From Heterobasidion occidentale (lineage: Eukaryota > Basidiomycota > Agaricomycetes > Russulales > Bondarzewiaceae), in NCBI GenBank assembly GCA_039111635.1, contig JBCAQO010000001.1:868001-932000 (forward strand): 64,000 nucleotides of DNA, given 5' to 3'. Below the pieces are notes generated by a model. It worked only from the letters and a program-made list of their open reading frames with translations. It made no database searches and was not told where the DNA came from. A program made the translations under genes and the position numbers. The stretch's first letter is position 1, and the number at the start of each line of letters is the position of its first letter. Below, in pieces: positions 20,843 through 31,609 of the stretch.

Positions 20843-22594
20843 TTAAGCAAACCATCGCCTGCCGTGCACGTCTAGATCCGGTCTACCATACGTCGACTGC
20901 GAATCGAATAAAACTATATAAACATGCTGGTTCGGGGGGAAAAGAGATAGACCGCACCGGGGGACCAGGCTTGTTATTCACAATCTTCTCAATCTTTTCA
21001 AGAATCCCCGGGGTTAATTTCGGAATAACTTTGAGAGCTTTGAGGTTGTCAAGGACCTGCTCTGGACTGGAGGCGCCCAATATGACCGTGCTGGTGTTAG
21101 GGTTTTTTGCGAGCCAAGCTAGAGCCAAATGCGAAACTTTGCAGTCCAGTTCTGTAGAATCGTGCACCGTAAGCGAACCGCGTATGCCGACATAGACTCG
21201 AAGATTGTACCAGTCTCAGCGATCTTTGACAATTCCTTCACCGCACTGATTTGGCGCTTCCCTTCTTCCGATTGCAAGAATTCAACTCTCGACTTGATGT
21301 ATTCGTCATCACTGTTCAGGTCGTAGCGAGATCCTTCGGGTATGCCATCGTTGTACTGTCACCGGTGAGATACGATGCATAGGCCGAATACTCAAAGATC
21401 ATACCTTGCCCGTCAAGATGCCGCCTGCCAATCCGGAGAACACAGTCGTTCCAAGGTTGTACTTCTTGTATAAAGGACTGGATAGTGCATCAAGTCATCA
21501 TAGGACATTCGAAAAAGAAATGGATCGCACTCGAATTCGCCCTCCGCACGTTCACGGTCAAGGAGACTGAGAGGGGGACATCAGGAGAAAGATCTTTCGG
21601 AGGTCGATAAGACGGACTTATGCATACACTGCTCTGCAACGGGAGCATGCAATCCGTACAGCTCAGCGACGTCTACGGGTTTTCTGTATAAAATGAGAAC
21701 ATCAAGTCAAATTCAAAGGTACACATACGGTGTGCCTCCTCTATTTCGCGAGCGGACCACTCAGAAGTTCCCCAATAGAACGCCTTAAGTCAAGATGAAT
21801 TTCTAACCTATCAGGTAGCACAGAAAGTCAAGACACGACGCACCAGACCTTGTTCAATGACCCAGTGGAACGCGCGAACCGTTTCTTCGATAGGAGCTAG
21901 GACAATAGAAGGTCAAGGAAATCGAGACATCTGCAACGAAACAAACATACTTGTAGGGTCGGGCCGATGAGCAAAAATCACATCGACGTAGTCCAATTGG
22001 AGCCGCTTCAAAGACGCCCTTGTGCCTTCAATTATGCTTTTTGCAAATATCTTTTAGTAGAGGATGGTTGGAAAAACCTCCAGTGCGCACTGTTTCCGTG
22101 AGAGACCCATATGGTTGTGTCCCCTCTCCGAACCCCAAAACAACTTTGTGGTGACGACAAGATCAGTTCGGCGCAGACCGAGTTCTTTGATAACTCGTCC
22201 CCTGGAAGAAGCAGAATTCAAGAACAAAAGTCTGCGTTGTACAGCACGAGGGCCACTCACATCTCGATTTCTGATTGACCATCGGCATAATTCTCAGCTT
22301 CATCGAACATGTTTATTCCATTTTCGAAAGCGGTTTTGATTATTTCCTGTTCATCCGTTAGAGACCTCAACGATAACTTCGCACTGAATCGAGCATACCT
22401 TAACAGGGTCACCAAAGACGGTCCCTCCGATAGTCAACCCTGTAATTCATGATAGGTTTCGAAAACAAACAAGAAAATTGGGAGGTCGACTTACAGCCTC
22501 CTAATGAAAATACAGGAACGCGTAGCCCACTAGATCCCAACGTTCTGAAGGGCATGTTCTTTGGTTGAAACTCCAACTTCACGGGTTGAGACAT
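20843..22594 (-). CDS. Aldo/keto reductase, K+ channel beta-subunit type
   Basis: The gene has about a dozen small exons, starting at 22594 ([20 protein letters not shown]) and ending 20843 ([16 protein letters not shown]). Well-supported exons include 21531-21566, 21405-21477, 21211-21355, 20958-21151 and 20843-20896. The AKR catalytic tetrad is visible: Asp and Tyr in [14 protein letters not shown], Lys in [12 protein letters not shown], and His in [11 protein letters not shown]. The C-terminal helix [20 protein letters not shown] with [13 protein letters not shown] is the NADP(H)-binding end. These features match the fungal relatives of Shaker-channel beta subunits (AKR6-like), cytosolic NADPH-dependent reductases. 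Exons between 21567 and 22500 are approximate. Confidence 0.88.
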
Positions 22595-23721
22595 GGCTGA
22601 GAAGGTATGAGAATGCGCGAAATACTCGAGAGATGTTAATATATAGCGGATCCCGAGGATTCTGCATCTACTCCAGTTGTGGCGGGAGGGCGGACCGCAA
22701 TCATGATTGCGTGAAGTTGCGTGATCACTTGACTCTCATCGAGATAACCAAAGATAGTCTTTCTGGAAGCGAGACATACCTGTTCTCTGTGCGACGGTCG
22801 GTGGTGGGGATAGATGAAGAATTAAAGTCAGAAGCAAGCATGGGAAGTCGGAGATCTCAAGGTCTCAAGTTAACACAGATGCTGCTTTTCTGTAAGCTAG
22901 CTGGGGATCAAAAGTTTGCTGAGTTCCCCGCGGAATCTGGAGGTAGAATGTTTACTTTTCGAGATGCGGAAGCACGAGTCGATCGCAAGCTCCCCGGGAC
23001 GCTATACTTCTCTGTGCCCGGGCATAACTCCCGTCGATCTGCCTTTGATGCTTCCTCCCGACACACAAACTTTCCCCAAATTGTAAAGTTCCAACATCGT
23101 AACCGTCGTAGATATTCACAGGGATGTGTTCATCGATGCGTATAAAACCAAGGCAGTAATGCCTAAAAATATCCCTGTCGCCAGACAGCGAGAGTCGAAT
23201 GTGGAGGTTCGAAGTGCACTTCAGCGCTGTGCAAGGATGTCATCGCCGTTTTGGTTGTGTATTGCGATAAACTCGAGAAATCGTTGTCGATAGCGCCCGA
23301 GAAAACAGCGACATCTTGGACACGTCCTCGTCCAAGGCTTGGTGCTGAGGGCAAGCCCTGCGGGCCTGCGCTGCAGAGATAAATGCATTGCGGGGATGTG
23401 CTGGAAGGTCCACCGTCGTCCCCCACGTGGTCAACACGCTCAGATATGAGCATTATCGAAATCAGAAGTTGAAATCGTATATAGAGAGCGCGGAGGACAG
23501 GAGACGCTGTTGCGCGTGAAGGAGGTTGCGTTTCAACCGTGGCTACACCACTGCTACACCTGGCTGCATGTTTTCGCGCACACATGCCAGTTCGGGCCAG
23601 CTTCGGCGTCTTCCGGTGGAGTGATACCTTCAACGTGAGAAGTGGCGTACGTAGAACGACTTGTCTTCTGCGTATTGGGTCAGCAACGGAGACTAGAAGT
23701 GGCGCCCCTTCACCTAGAACG
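22595..23721. other. Intergenic, divergent promoters
   Basis: This is the 1.1 kb between the start of the reductase gene (-) and the FAS1 gene (+). Frames here show no domain or splice pattern. It presumably holds both promoters. Confidence 0.5.
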
Positions 23722-24493
23722 ATGAAGCTCTTTTCGTTTGCCCTCCTCCTGCTCCCATTATCAGTGCACTCTGCCCTGGACGATCAGTTTGTGGTCTCTC
23801 CGGTAACCGGAATGCCAGAGATTGCCGAACCGCTGCAACACGCTCAGCCCACACTTGCCGATTTGCTTACGATCGAGCGCTCAGCGTCCATCTTCTTCTC
23901 CTACGCTCGAGAAACCGGTTTGAATGGCCTATTCTCGGATGAGGCGGCAATGAATACAATACTTGTGCCAACAAATAAAGCTGTAATGGCGCTCGCTAAG
24001 AAGCCGTGAGTTGTCTCACACTGAAGCAATTCTGGGCATGATTTGACGAGCCTCCCGGTCGTTTTCGGAATTCAGACACCAGGATCCGTCACCTGTCGAA
24101 CACGGTATCGAGATCTCAGAGCAAGAGTTCGACTCTCGTTCGAAAAAGAACGTCGAGAAATGGGTCTCACTTCACATCATCCCAGTACGTGCCGTGTTCC
24201 CATGAACACTTGATCTGGTGTCCATATGTTCGTCTAGGAATCTCCCATATCACTCCCTGGTCACACGTACCCTACCCTTATGGAGGGAAAGTACGTCACC
24301 TTCACAGAAGTTGATGGTGGGGCGGCCGCTCCTGAATGGACCCGAGTACTGCTCAATGGTGATGTCCGGATTCTTGAGATGAAGGAGGTACGTCGAGTGC
24401 TTCTCATCCGTTTCGGCTGCATCTCTCACCATTCACCTTTAGGCATCCAATGGGGTGTTGTACCTCATAGACGGGACCGTTAGTGATGACTGA
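23722..24493 (+). CDS. Secreted FAS1 (fasciclin-like) domain protein
   Basis: Exons 23722-24005, 24076-24184, 24238-24387 and 24443-24493 give 197 aa. A signal peptide is clear (MKLFSFALLLLPLSVHSALD). The FAS1 domain occupies about residues 40-195. It begins TLADLLTIERSASIFFSYAR and holds the H1-like TILVPTNKAVMAL, the middle WVSLHIIP, and the H2-like GVLYLIDGTV at the end. Single-domain fungal FAS1 proteins are secreted or wall-bound and act in adhesion. No GPI signal is seen. Confidence 0.9.
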
Positions 24494-25792
24494 TCGATAC
24501 ATATAGCGCGTACTCTTGACATGTATTCTGCATGTACGTTATTCGAGGTTTTTTTTCAAACACAGTTCGCGCCCAAGAAGCGGTGGCCATCCAGGTATCG
24601 CAGTCGCGCTTGCACTTAATGACGCAGACTGGGCAAGCGCTCTAAAAAACTCATCTGAACAAAAACAGATGTGTACGTTATAATGCAGATGTTCAGAGTT
24701 ATCCGCTCGAGGAACTGACGCATGTATCCAAAGGCGTTCTCTACAAAAACTTGACATGTCACAGAAACGGACATGCGAAGAAGGCGGAGTCCTACGGCAG
24801 GTCCTCAATGCGCCTTGCAGCTTGCAGCCTGACCTATTGGAATACGATTGGGCTTCCAGAAGCGCAGCCACTATCAGAGAATATCGTGAATGGCAATGCG
24901 TGGAATTTTGGGATTCGGCATGACGTATGAGTCTCACGAACTTTCCTACATATTGGCTCAACGACCGTTGGAGAATCAGGCCTTCAGGCCCATGTTGTAA
25001 ACGGACTGTGACAATGCCAGGAAGAAATATGCACATCTGAAGGATGTCATGTAATTGTGACCGCTGTGCAGGCTTACCCCATCGTTGAACGTTCCTTTCT
25101 TCCATGTGGAGGACGCGAGTCGCAGTGATGCCATTAGCCGTCGGCATGGATAGAGACATACCGGTATCGATACCAACCCTGTATAGAAAGGGGGTGAGGG
25201 GTAGTCTCCGTGGCCGACCTTTACACAGAAGACAGTCGTTCTGTGTATAAAAGGGTGAGGGGGTTATTGATCAAGCCACAGTTCTTAGACATGAGTCGAG
25301 TCAAACGTCACAATTCGTTAAAAGCGAGTGGTCTGGGATGTGATGAGTAGAATTTCCATGGATTCACGAGAAGGAGAATGCTCGAAAACGCGACACGCAC
25401 TCGAGACCTTGGAGAAGGAATAGCAGCGTTGAGGTTTTCCGAAGTAATTCATTGTAAAACCATTTAAAAAATCTTGTTTTTCCCAATATAGACTGTAATA
25501 AAATGGCATTATTGAGTAAAATCTTGCTCAAGGTCCCTCCACAAGTTCATGGGTTTCTCAAGGCTTTGCGCGCAGTACGGGGAGAAGGAAAATCGGTGAC
25601 CTCACGTGATTACCGCGTCGCGATGGTGGCTAAGTTGTTTATGATGAGTTTGGCTTGTGTTCACTCACGCTTGGTCACCCAGTACTTGCGCTGTATCAAC
25701 AGAGGTCCGCCTGCATCCACAACCAGGTGCGTGTCTGTATGGATATCAGTATGTGTGACTCATTTATACGCTGGAACTCCTGTAGTATCAAT
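24494..25792. other. Intergenic with dispersed repeat
   Basis: No gene is supported over 1.3 kb. It contains copy 2 of the repeat also found near 6.5 kb, flanked by short direct repeats (25181-25201 and 25245-25263). Confidence 0.5.
25181..25263 (+). repeat. Dispersed short repeat, copy 2, with flanking direct repeats
   Basis: The core 25202-25246 matches 6495-6537. On its two sides are related direct repeats, GTATAGAAAGGGGGTGAGGGG at 25181 and GTATAAAAGGGTGAGGGGG at 25245. The arrangement could be a small insertion or tandem unit. Confidence 0.55.
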
Positions 25793-27697
25793 ATGTCGCA
25801 TATATCAAATGCAGAAATCAGCGTTCGTCATCTACCTGATGTTTCCGACACATCTATTACTTTCCAGATACCTTCCGGTGGCCACTTCGAGGAGAGATTG
25901 ATGGATGAAGACAGCAAGGCCTTCCTTCTTGGATTTGATGATAGCCTCGAAACTCCCATCCCACCCACACGGTGTTCCGCCCAAGATCCTTTGACCCTTG
26001 ACCAGCTGACGCCACAGCGGAAACTAACCTCCGACATAGAGGACGCTTTGACATCGACCTTTGCACCCCCAGATATCTCGAATGCTGTATCACCGAAACT
26101 TCCGACATCTCCTTTGCGTATCGGAGGCCGCGCACATACTAAGGCCCGCCCTACGCGATCAAGACTTACAAATAGCCACATTATCCCCGACGCGTGGAGC
26201 ACTAGTCGATTCGGCGACCTGGAATTGGAAGTGGATAGCTTGCTGCGAAGAAATGGCGGTGCCGATTCGATCCGTGGAGCTTCCACTAGGCCGGACGAGA
26301 GACGACCGGACGAGACGAGAACTGAACCACCGGAAGGCCATCGATTGCACAGCGAGGAAAGGGCGCCTGAGCTGCAAGTTGTGGGTATTCATTTACGTCT
26401 TTCACTTGTTGTGCTTACATCTCCCTCAGTCTCGCACCGACACAGAGCTCATCGAGGTTCCATCCAGCTTTGTATCCCCCACGCTATCGAAACCCACTCC
26501 GTCCATTCGGGAAGTTGCATGCGACGGTATTGACACACAAGGCACTGGAGGTAGCAGTAGCAGGTTACTCAACGACACAACGTAAGTCTATTTGTCGATC
26601 GAGACGGGCGTCTCTGTTCACGTTTTTTGTTAGGTACTTGAAGTCGGTCCCGCAGCCCGAATTAGCGCCCATTCCTCACCGTCTGCCAAAGTCACCCGAC
26701 CGTCCTCGTCCAGGTGTCGATGCACGCGATCAGGGACCGCTCACCCTCTCTCAACTGTCACCCCGCAAAGATTCCGAACGAGTCCTGTCAACGCAGGCCG
26801 TGCCACCATCGCCTATGAGGACTTCCATGAAACGTGCCATATCTCCCTCGCTACATTCTATTGAAGCAAAGGACATGGGAAAACCAGCGGATAAAATTTC
26901 AAATGAAAGACGATCGAAACGTATCAAGACCCTCCAGCCGTCTCTTGCAAGGAACGTGGTTGGACTCAACGCCTCTTCTCAGCGTCTGACTAGAGCTCCG
27001 CCGGCGGCAAGGAATTTCACTCAGCAAGGGCGCCGGACCTCGCTGAGGAAAGATCGGAGCGCCTCGACATCTTCCAGAACTCTGCATGTTTCCAGCTCCA
27101 GCGACGCGAGGCGTTCAAGGGCCGCCGACAAGCGACGCGACGAGAATTCGACCTCCATCTCAAGGCCTGGTCCAGCGACTCAATCGAGCAAACCTGTAAG
27201 TTAATGTGCCTCATGTATGTTTGATTAATCTTATCAAGACGTTCTAGTCCGTTGCATTGCCTCCTGCGAAACTCACCAAGCCGATCGCTTTCCGCTTTGA
27301 ATCGGACGCGCGGATAGAAGCGCGGAAACTGGACTTCCAAGAGAGCTTACCTACAAGACGCTCGGAGCGTCATCGTGGCCCGTCGATCCCAGATTTCAGG
27401 TCCCTGCACGCAGCGCAATCTGAATTAGCCGCGATTAGGAAGGAGCATATCAATCCTACTGTCCCTTTACCTCTCGGGCTCAGTACCGAAACGAGAGCCA
27501 AGGAACGCGAGAAGTTCGAGGAGATGAGGAGGGCAAAGGAAATGGAGATTGAACGACAGAAGGAAGAACAGCAGAAGCAGAGAGAACTCGAAGAGCAAAT
27601 GGAGATCAAGGAGTTAAGGAGAAGAGCAGTCCCGAAGGCGAACCAGGTCCCAGAATGGTATGCTAATGCACCCAAACGGAAACAAGGGGGCTCATGA
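25793..27697 (+). CDS. TPX2-type microtubule/spindle-associated protein
   Basis: Exons 25793-26377, 26430-26581, 26634-27195 and 27248-27697 splice in phase to 582 aa. The long N-terminal part is Ser/Pro/Arg-rich and basic, with repeated DPLTLDQLTPQRK / GPLTLSQLSPRK-like motifs. The C-terminal domain starts with KPIAFRFESDARIEARKLDF, matching the TPX2 (Xklp2-targeting) KPF-x-F-R-T-x-x-R-x-E pattern. A strongly charged coiled coil follows (TRAKEREKFEEMRRAKEMEI on to the ELEEQ region) and the protein ends near VPEWYANAPKRKQ. TPX2 proteins bind microtubules and assist spindle assembly and Aurora kinase targeting. The start at 25793 gives a compact N-terminus; an upstream in-frame ATG near 25739 is possible. 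Confidence 0.83.
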
Positions 27698-29279
27698 GGT
27701 GTGTTTTATGTAACGCTTTTCGACGTCCCAACACTGCGTGGTCTGGCTCATCTGGTTCTAGTGTATACCATTTCAATCATACAGTTGTAGACATATGTTG
27801 TCGTATTTCGAAAGATCGATGTCAGACGACTAACACACATCAGACACTGGGCTGCCACGCGTCGAGCCCATTGAGCGTTCACCGATCATGCACCTGTCAC
27901 CGACCACCCGCCGGACACTTCTCCAACGGCGTGTTTTCCGACGAAGTCGGAGTCTATACAGTCTCGTTCAGCTGTTCGAAACAAAGGAACTTCAATTCCT
28001 TGAGCCGAATGCTAGCCTTGGCGAGGCAGGTCTGCTGGTCGAGTCCTAGCAAAGCCTAGATTGGTGAAAGTATCTGGCCGCTTCTACGTGATCCCCACAA
28101 GGAACCCAAATACCCATGGGGAGCTGAGCGGTCTATGTGCTCTCGCATTTTGTACGAGGTAAGTGCCTGATGCATTTGCTAGCTTCTTCACGATCGGGCG
28201 TCCTCACGAAACGAATCGCAGATCTCATCTATACCCTTCCGGAACCCAAGACACGTTCTCTTCAGAGGGATGTAAGCGCTAGACCAGTACAGTAGGTGTA
28301 AGGGCTGTTGCTGCGTGTCGCGACGCAAATGCGCACCCGCCGTGTTGCATTGAGTCTGCTGGCGAGGCCCACGACTTCTCAGCGTCAACCGCGTTTTGCT
28401 GCTAATTGAAGTCCGCGACAAAATTTATGAGGGCGCCCAATCGAGAGACTCATCCCTCGATCGAGCAGTAAGGATAATGCAGTTGTTTTTTTCGCGAATG
28501 CCACTGCAATCGATCATTCTCCTCCGAGAATCGATAGTTCGTGTCGATGATAAACGGCCGCCATCGGCGATAAGTGGTGGCTGTAGTAGCTTGCGGTGGC
28601 AGATGCGATGAATCATCATAATACTACGTACATATTAGTCAAGATATATGCACTGCTTTTGACCGGCGACCATCTGCGACCATGCGATGAATGTGAACGC
28701 TGGAAGACTCGGAGCGGAAGACGGCAGACTGATCCGCAGTGGCAAAAACTAGGCGGAGGACAATAGGACACAGCTCCACCGTTTTTCGGGCACATGCACG
28801 CTACGGGATCCGAGGTCCGCTCGTGGCAACGGCGTGTTTAGGACACATCTGGGTTTTGTGGTGCGGGCCAAGATAATGGAGACGTCGTGGTGCGCAGCGG
28901 ACGACATGAGGCCATGAGACAGTAGACTGGAGACGAAACGAAACAGGCGGCGCCACCGGCAGCGCCGTGTGCTGGTGTAAGGGAAGACGTTGCTTTGTTC
29001 CTGTGTGGTGGACCCTGAGCGTCAGTGGTGCGACTTCCTTTTCGGGATAGATAGACGGATTGATGTGTCCGATCCGGACAAATGTGCGTTATCAGGGCGA
29101 CCCGGCAGACAGGCTATGAATTGACCACAACACTTGTCCTCCCTTCCTTTTCCAGACGTCACCACTTCATCCCGACTCCGAGATGTGCATAAAAGGTGGA
29201 CGCTCTCCTCCCATCCCATCCCATCTCCAATTCGCTCTGTACCCATCACAACCAGTTTGACATCTCCATCAACCTCACA
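27698..29279. other. Intergenic
   Basis: This stretch of 1.6 kb has short frames only, with no recognisable domain. The last 100 bp form the promoter and CT-rich leader of the small Cys-rich gene. Confidence 0.5.
29188..29196 (+). promoter_or_regulatory. TATA-like box of small Cys-rich gene
   Basis: CATAAAAGG lies 84 bp upstream of the ATG at 29280. It is followed by a CT-rich tract (CTCTCCTCCCATCCCATCCC), a common fungal core-promoter arrangement. Confidence 0.55.
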
Positions 29280-29498
29280 ATGCACTCCTCCTCGTCCGCG
29301 TCTTCCATCGCTGCCTCCGCATCACCCTCGCCCTCCATGTGCTATTCGCACAAGACGTCCGCTGCACCTACAGTCCTCCACTCTGCCACCAAGGTAGACA
29401 GTGACGAACACCCCTTCGCAACCTTCAGCTCTCCGCAATGTTGCCACTGCGGTTGGCGCGGGGCCCACTCTCCCACATGCCCCTTCCGTAGGCACTAA
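29280..29498 (+). CDS. Small Cys-rich protein, unrecognised family
   Basis: An uninterrupted 72-aa frame with a TATA-like box and CT-rich leader. The N-terminal half is Ser/Ala-rich (MHSSSSASSIAASASPSPSM) and the C-terminal part is compact: EHPFATFSSPQCCHCGWRG followed by HSPTCPF. The Cys/His arrangement C-C-x-C-G-W-R-G-x-H-x3-C could bind one zinc ion. There is no signal peptide. I recall similar CGWRG-type short proteins in Agaricomycetes but cannot verify this. A GTAGGC at the end could be a splice donor to a further exon. Confidence 0.6.
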   Translation: MHSSSSASSIAASASPSPSMCYSHKTSAAPTVLHSATKVDSDEHPFATFSSPQCCHCGWRGAHSPTCPFRRH

Positions 29499-30339
29499 GC
29501 CTTCTGTACCCGTTTCTCGTCCTTCGTGAGTTCTCAATCCTGTTTCCACTTACCGCAGATGCTCAACCGTGGGCACAGGCTTTCCCGCATCGATTGTTTC
29601 ACGACTATTGTTCTGCTGTGTACTACCACCATCATCCGCATCGTATTTCACACGCCTTGGAGGAGGGTAGGGCGTTATTCGACAGTCAGTGTTTAATGCA
29701 GGAGGTGTAGGGCCGTTGGACTCTGTAGGAGAGTTTTATCGTTTTCACTGTATCATGCTGTATCATGCTATCGTATCGTCGTCGTCTTGTTTCATGTTCC
29801 TTGCGACCATCAAGATATCTTGTGTGCCCCACAATCTCCGACTCCCGAGTCAGCTGAAGTCTGATCGATGCGATCCGTTCCGGTCCTCCCTTCCGTGTTG
29901 ATCTGGCTATCACTCTTCATCGTGATCAGGGACACCCTCGGAGCGCAGGTTTTTGAACGGAGCTCAGTACTAGCTCAGTACCAGTCTTGTAGCCGGACGA
30001 GGAGCAACGGGTAACGGTCCGAGGCTTTCTACATAAGCGATAAGTATAGGTGGCACGGAAGCAAATCCACGGCGTGTTGCATCTTTGGTTCAACATTTCT
30101 ACCGTCGAGCGGGCTTCGGAATGCTCACGAGCCTGTCCGTGCATCATTTTGTGCTCGCTCTCTTACAGAAATCAGCAGTCAATCTTGTTTTGTTTAGCAG
30201 ATTTGTGACAAAACTGGCCCAACTCAGCAATCGGGCATCCGGTCGCCTATTTCCCCGCATTACACCATCCAGGAACCGAATCCCCACAATACATTCACAT
30301 TCAACATCCCTCTCTCACCGCTCGTTTGCACCTCATACC
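29499..30339. other. Intergenic
   Basis: Holds the 3' UTR of the small Cys-rich gene and the promoter of the hydratase gene. No further gene is seen. Confidence 0.5.
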
Positions 30340-31609
30340 ATGACCCCCCAACGCAATTTTCTCGTCGACCAACCCGCTCATTCCGATGAAGTCGTGATCA
30401 ACTTCCCTGCGGAACATATTCTTGTCATTGTTATGAATCGCCAAGCATCTTTGAACGCGATGACGCCGCAAATGGAAACAGATATCAAAAATTGCCTCAA
30501 CTGGTTCGACGGCGAACCGTCTTTGTGGTACGTGTCTACACCATACTGACATCGAAGCCTAAGCTGATGGCCTCCCACTTCAGGGTGGCAATCATCACCG
30601 GGGCAGGCCGGGCCTTTTGTGCGGGCGCAGACCTCAAAGCGTCAGTGTGCTGACGAGGCACTTGTCTGGTTTCATCATGTTGCTGCTCACGATTGGCATT
30701 TGTAGATGGAACACTAAGCAGCAAGGCGGCCAGTCTGATGAACAAGAGAGAATCGCATCCTCCCCCCATGGATTCGGCTCTATTTCACGTCGTGTATCTT
30801 CTAAGCCGATCCTCGCTGCTGTGAATGGCGGCGCGTTCGGCGGAGGCGTGGAGATGGTCTTAAACTGCGATCTTGTAATTGCCAGTGACGAGGCTGTCTT
30901 TGCCCTTCCAGAAGTCAAGCGTGGGGTCATCGCAGCCCAAGGAGGTGTGCATCATGATTCATGCGCGCCTCGGTCATATCAGAAAATTTGAATATCTGGT
31001 TCCGTTACAGTCATACCTCGGCTGAGAGCTGTAGCAGGACATCAAGTTAGTGCGCCTCGATCAGCTGAAAATAGATTGCATTGTTGATATTCTTGCAGTT
31101 GGCCTCCGAGATGCTCTTGCTCGGACGAACAATCAGCGCCGCGGAGGCACAGCAGCGCTTTGGGTTGTAAGCTGTGCGCGCTGTGTAATCTTTTGTTCAC
31201 AACTGATTGATGTGGGCACCCAAGCGTCAACGCTGTCGTTCCAAAAGAGAGAGTACTTCAGACGGCCACCGAATGGGCGACGCAGATAGCGGCGAACTCG
31301 CCAGACGCCGTGCAAAGCACGAAACGGGGGTTAATCTTGGCCGCACAGCATGGTGACGTAGAGCGCGCAGTCATCGCCCATGCCTGGAGCGCCGAAAGTA
31401 AACGGGCTTACAAGGGGGATAACATCAAGGTTCGTCTTCATTTTGATACACACACTGGCTATGCACGCTTCACACCGTCAATCCAGGAGGGCCTCAAGGC
31501 GTTCTCGGAGGTACGTACTTTCTCCCTTGCTGGCCTAGATCACTGAATTGTACATCGAATTTGTAGCACAAGCGCAAGCCCAACTGGAGTAACCCTGCCA
31601 AGCTGTAAT
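30340..31609 (+). CDS. Enoyl-CoA hydratase/isomerase family protein
   Basis: Eight exons in phase give 285 aa: 30340-30527, 30584-30640, 30706-30944, 31011-31045, 31099-31166, 31225-31429, 31487-31510 (24 nt) and 31568-31609. Crotonase signatures are present: [16 protein letters not shown] (oxyanion-hole loop), then [20 protein letters not shown] and [10 protein letters not shown], supplying the two catalytic Glu positions (in GGGVEM and LPEV). [13 protein letters not shown] follows. The C-terminal helices end [13 protein letters not shown]. There is no clear mitochondrial presequence, so a cytosolic, peroxisomal or mitochondrial beta-oxidation or branched-chain role stays open. Confidence 0.93.

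Noticed and set aside
22561..23145. Plus-strand 194-codon open frame upstream of the FAS1 gene
   Set aside because: It overlaps the first reductase exon in antisense and has no recognisable motif.
24539..25159. Minus-strand 206-codon open frame
   Set aside because: No domain, no splice signals, unusual composition and no support from neighbours; probably chance.
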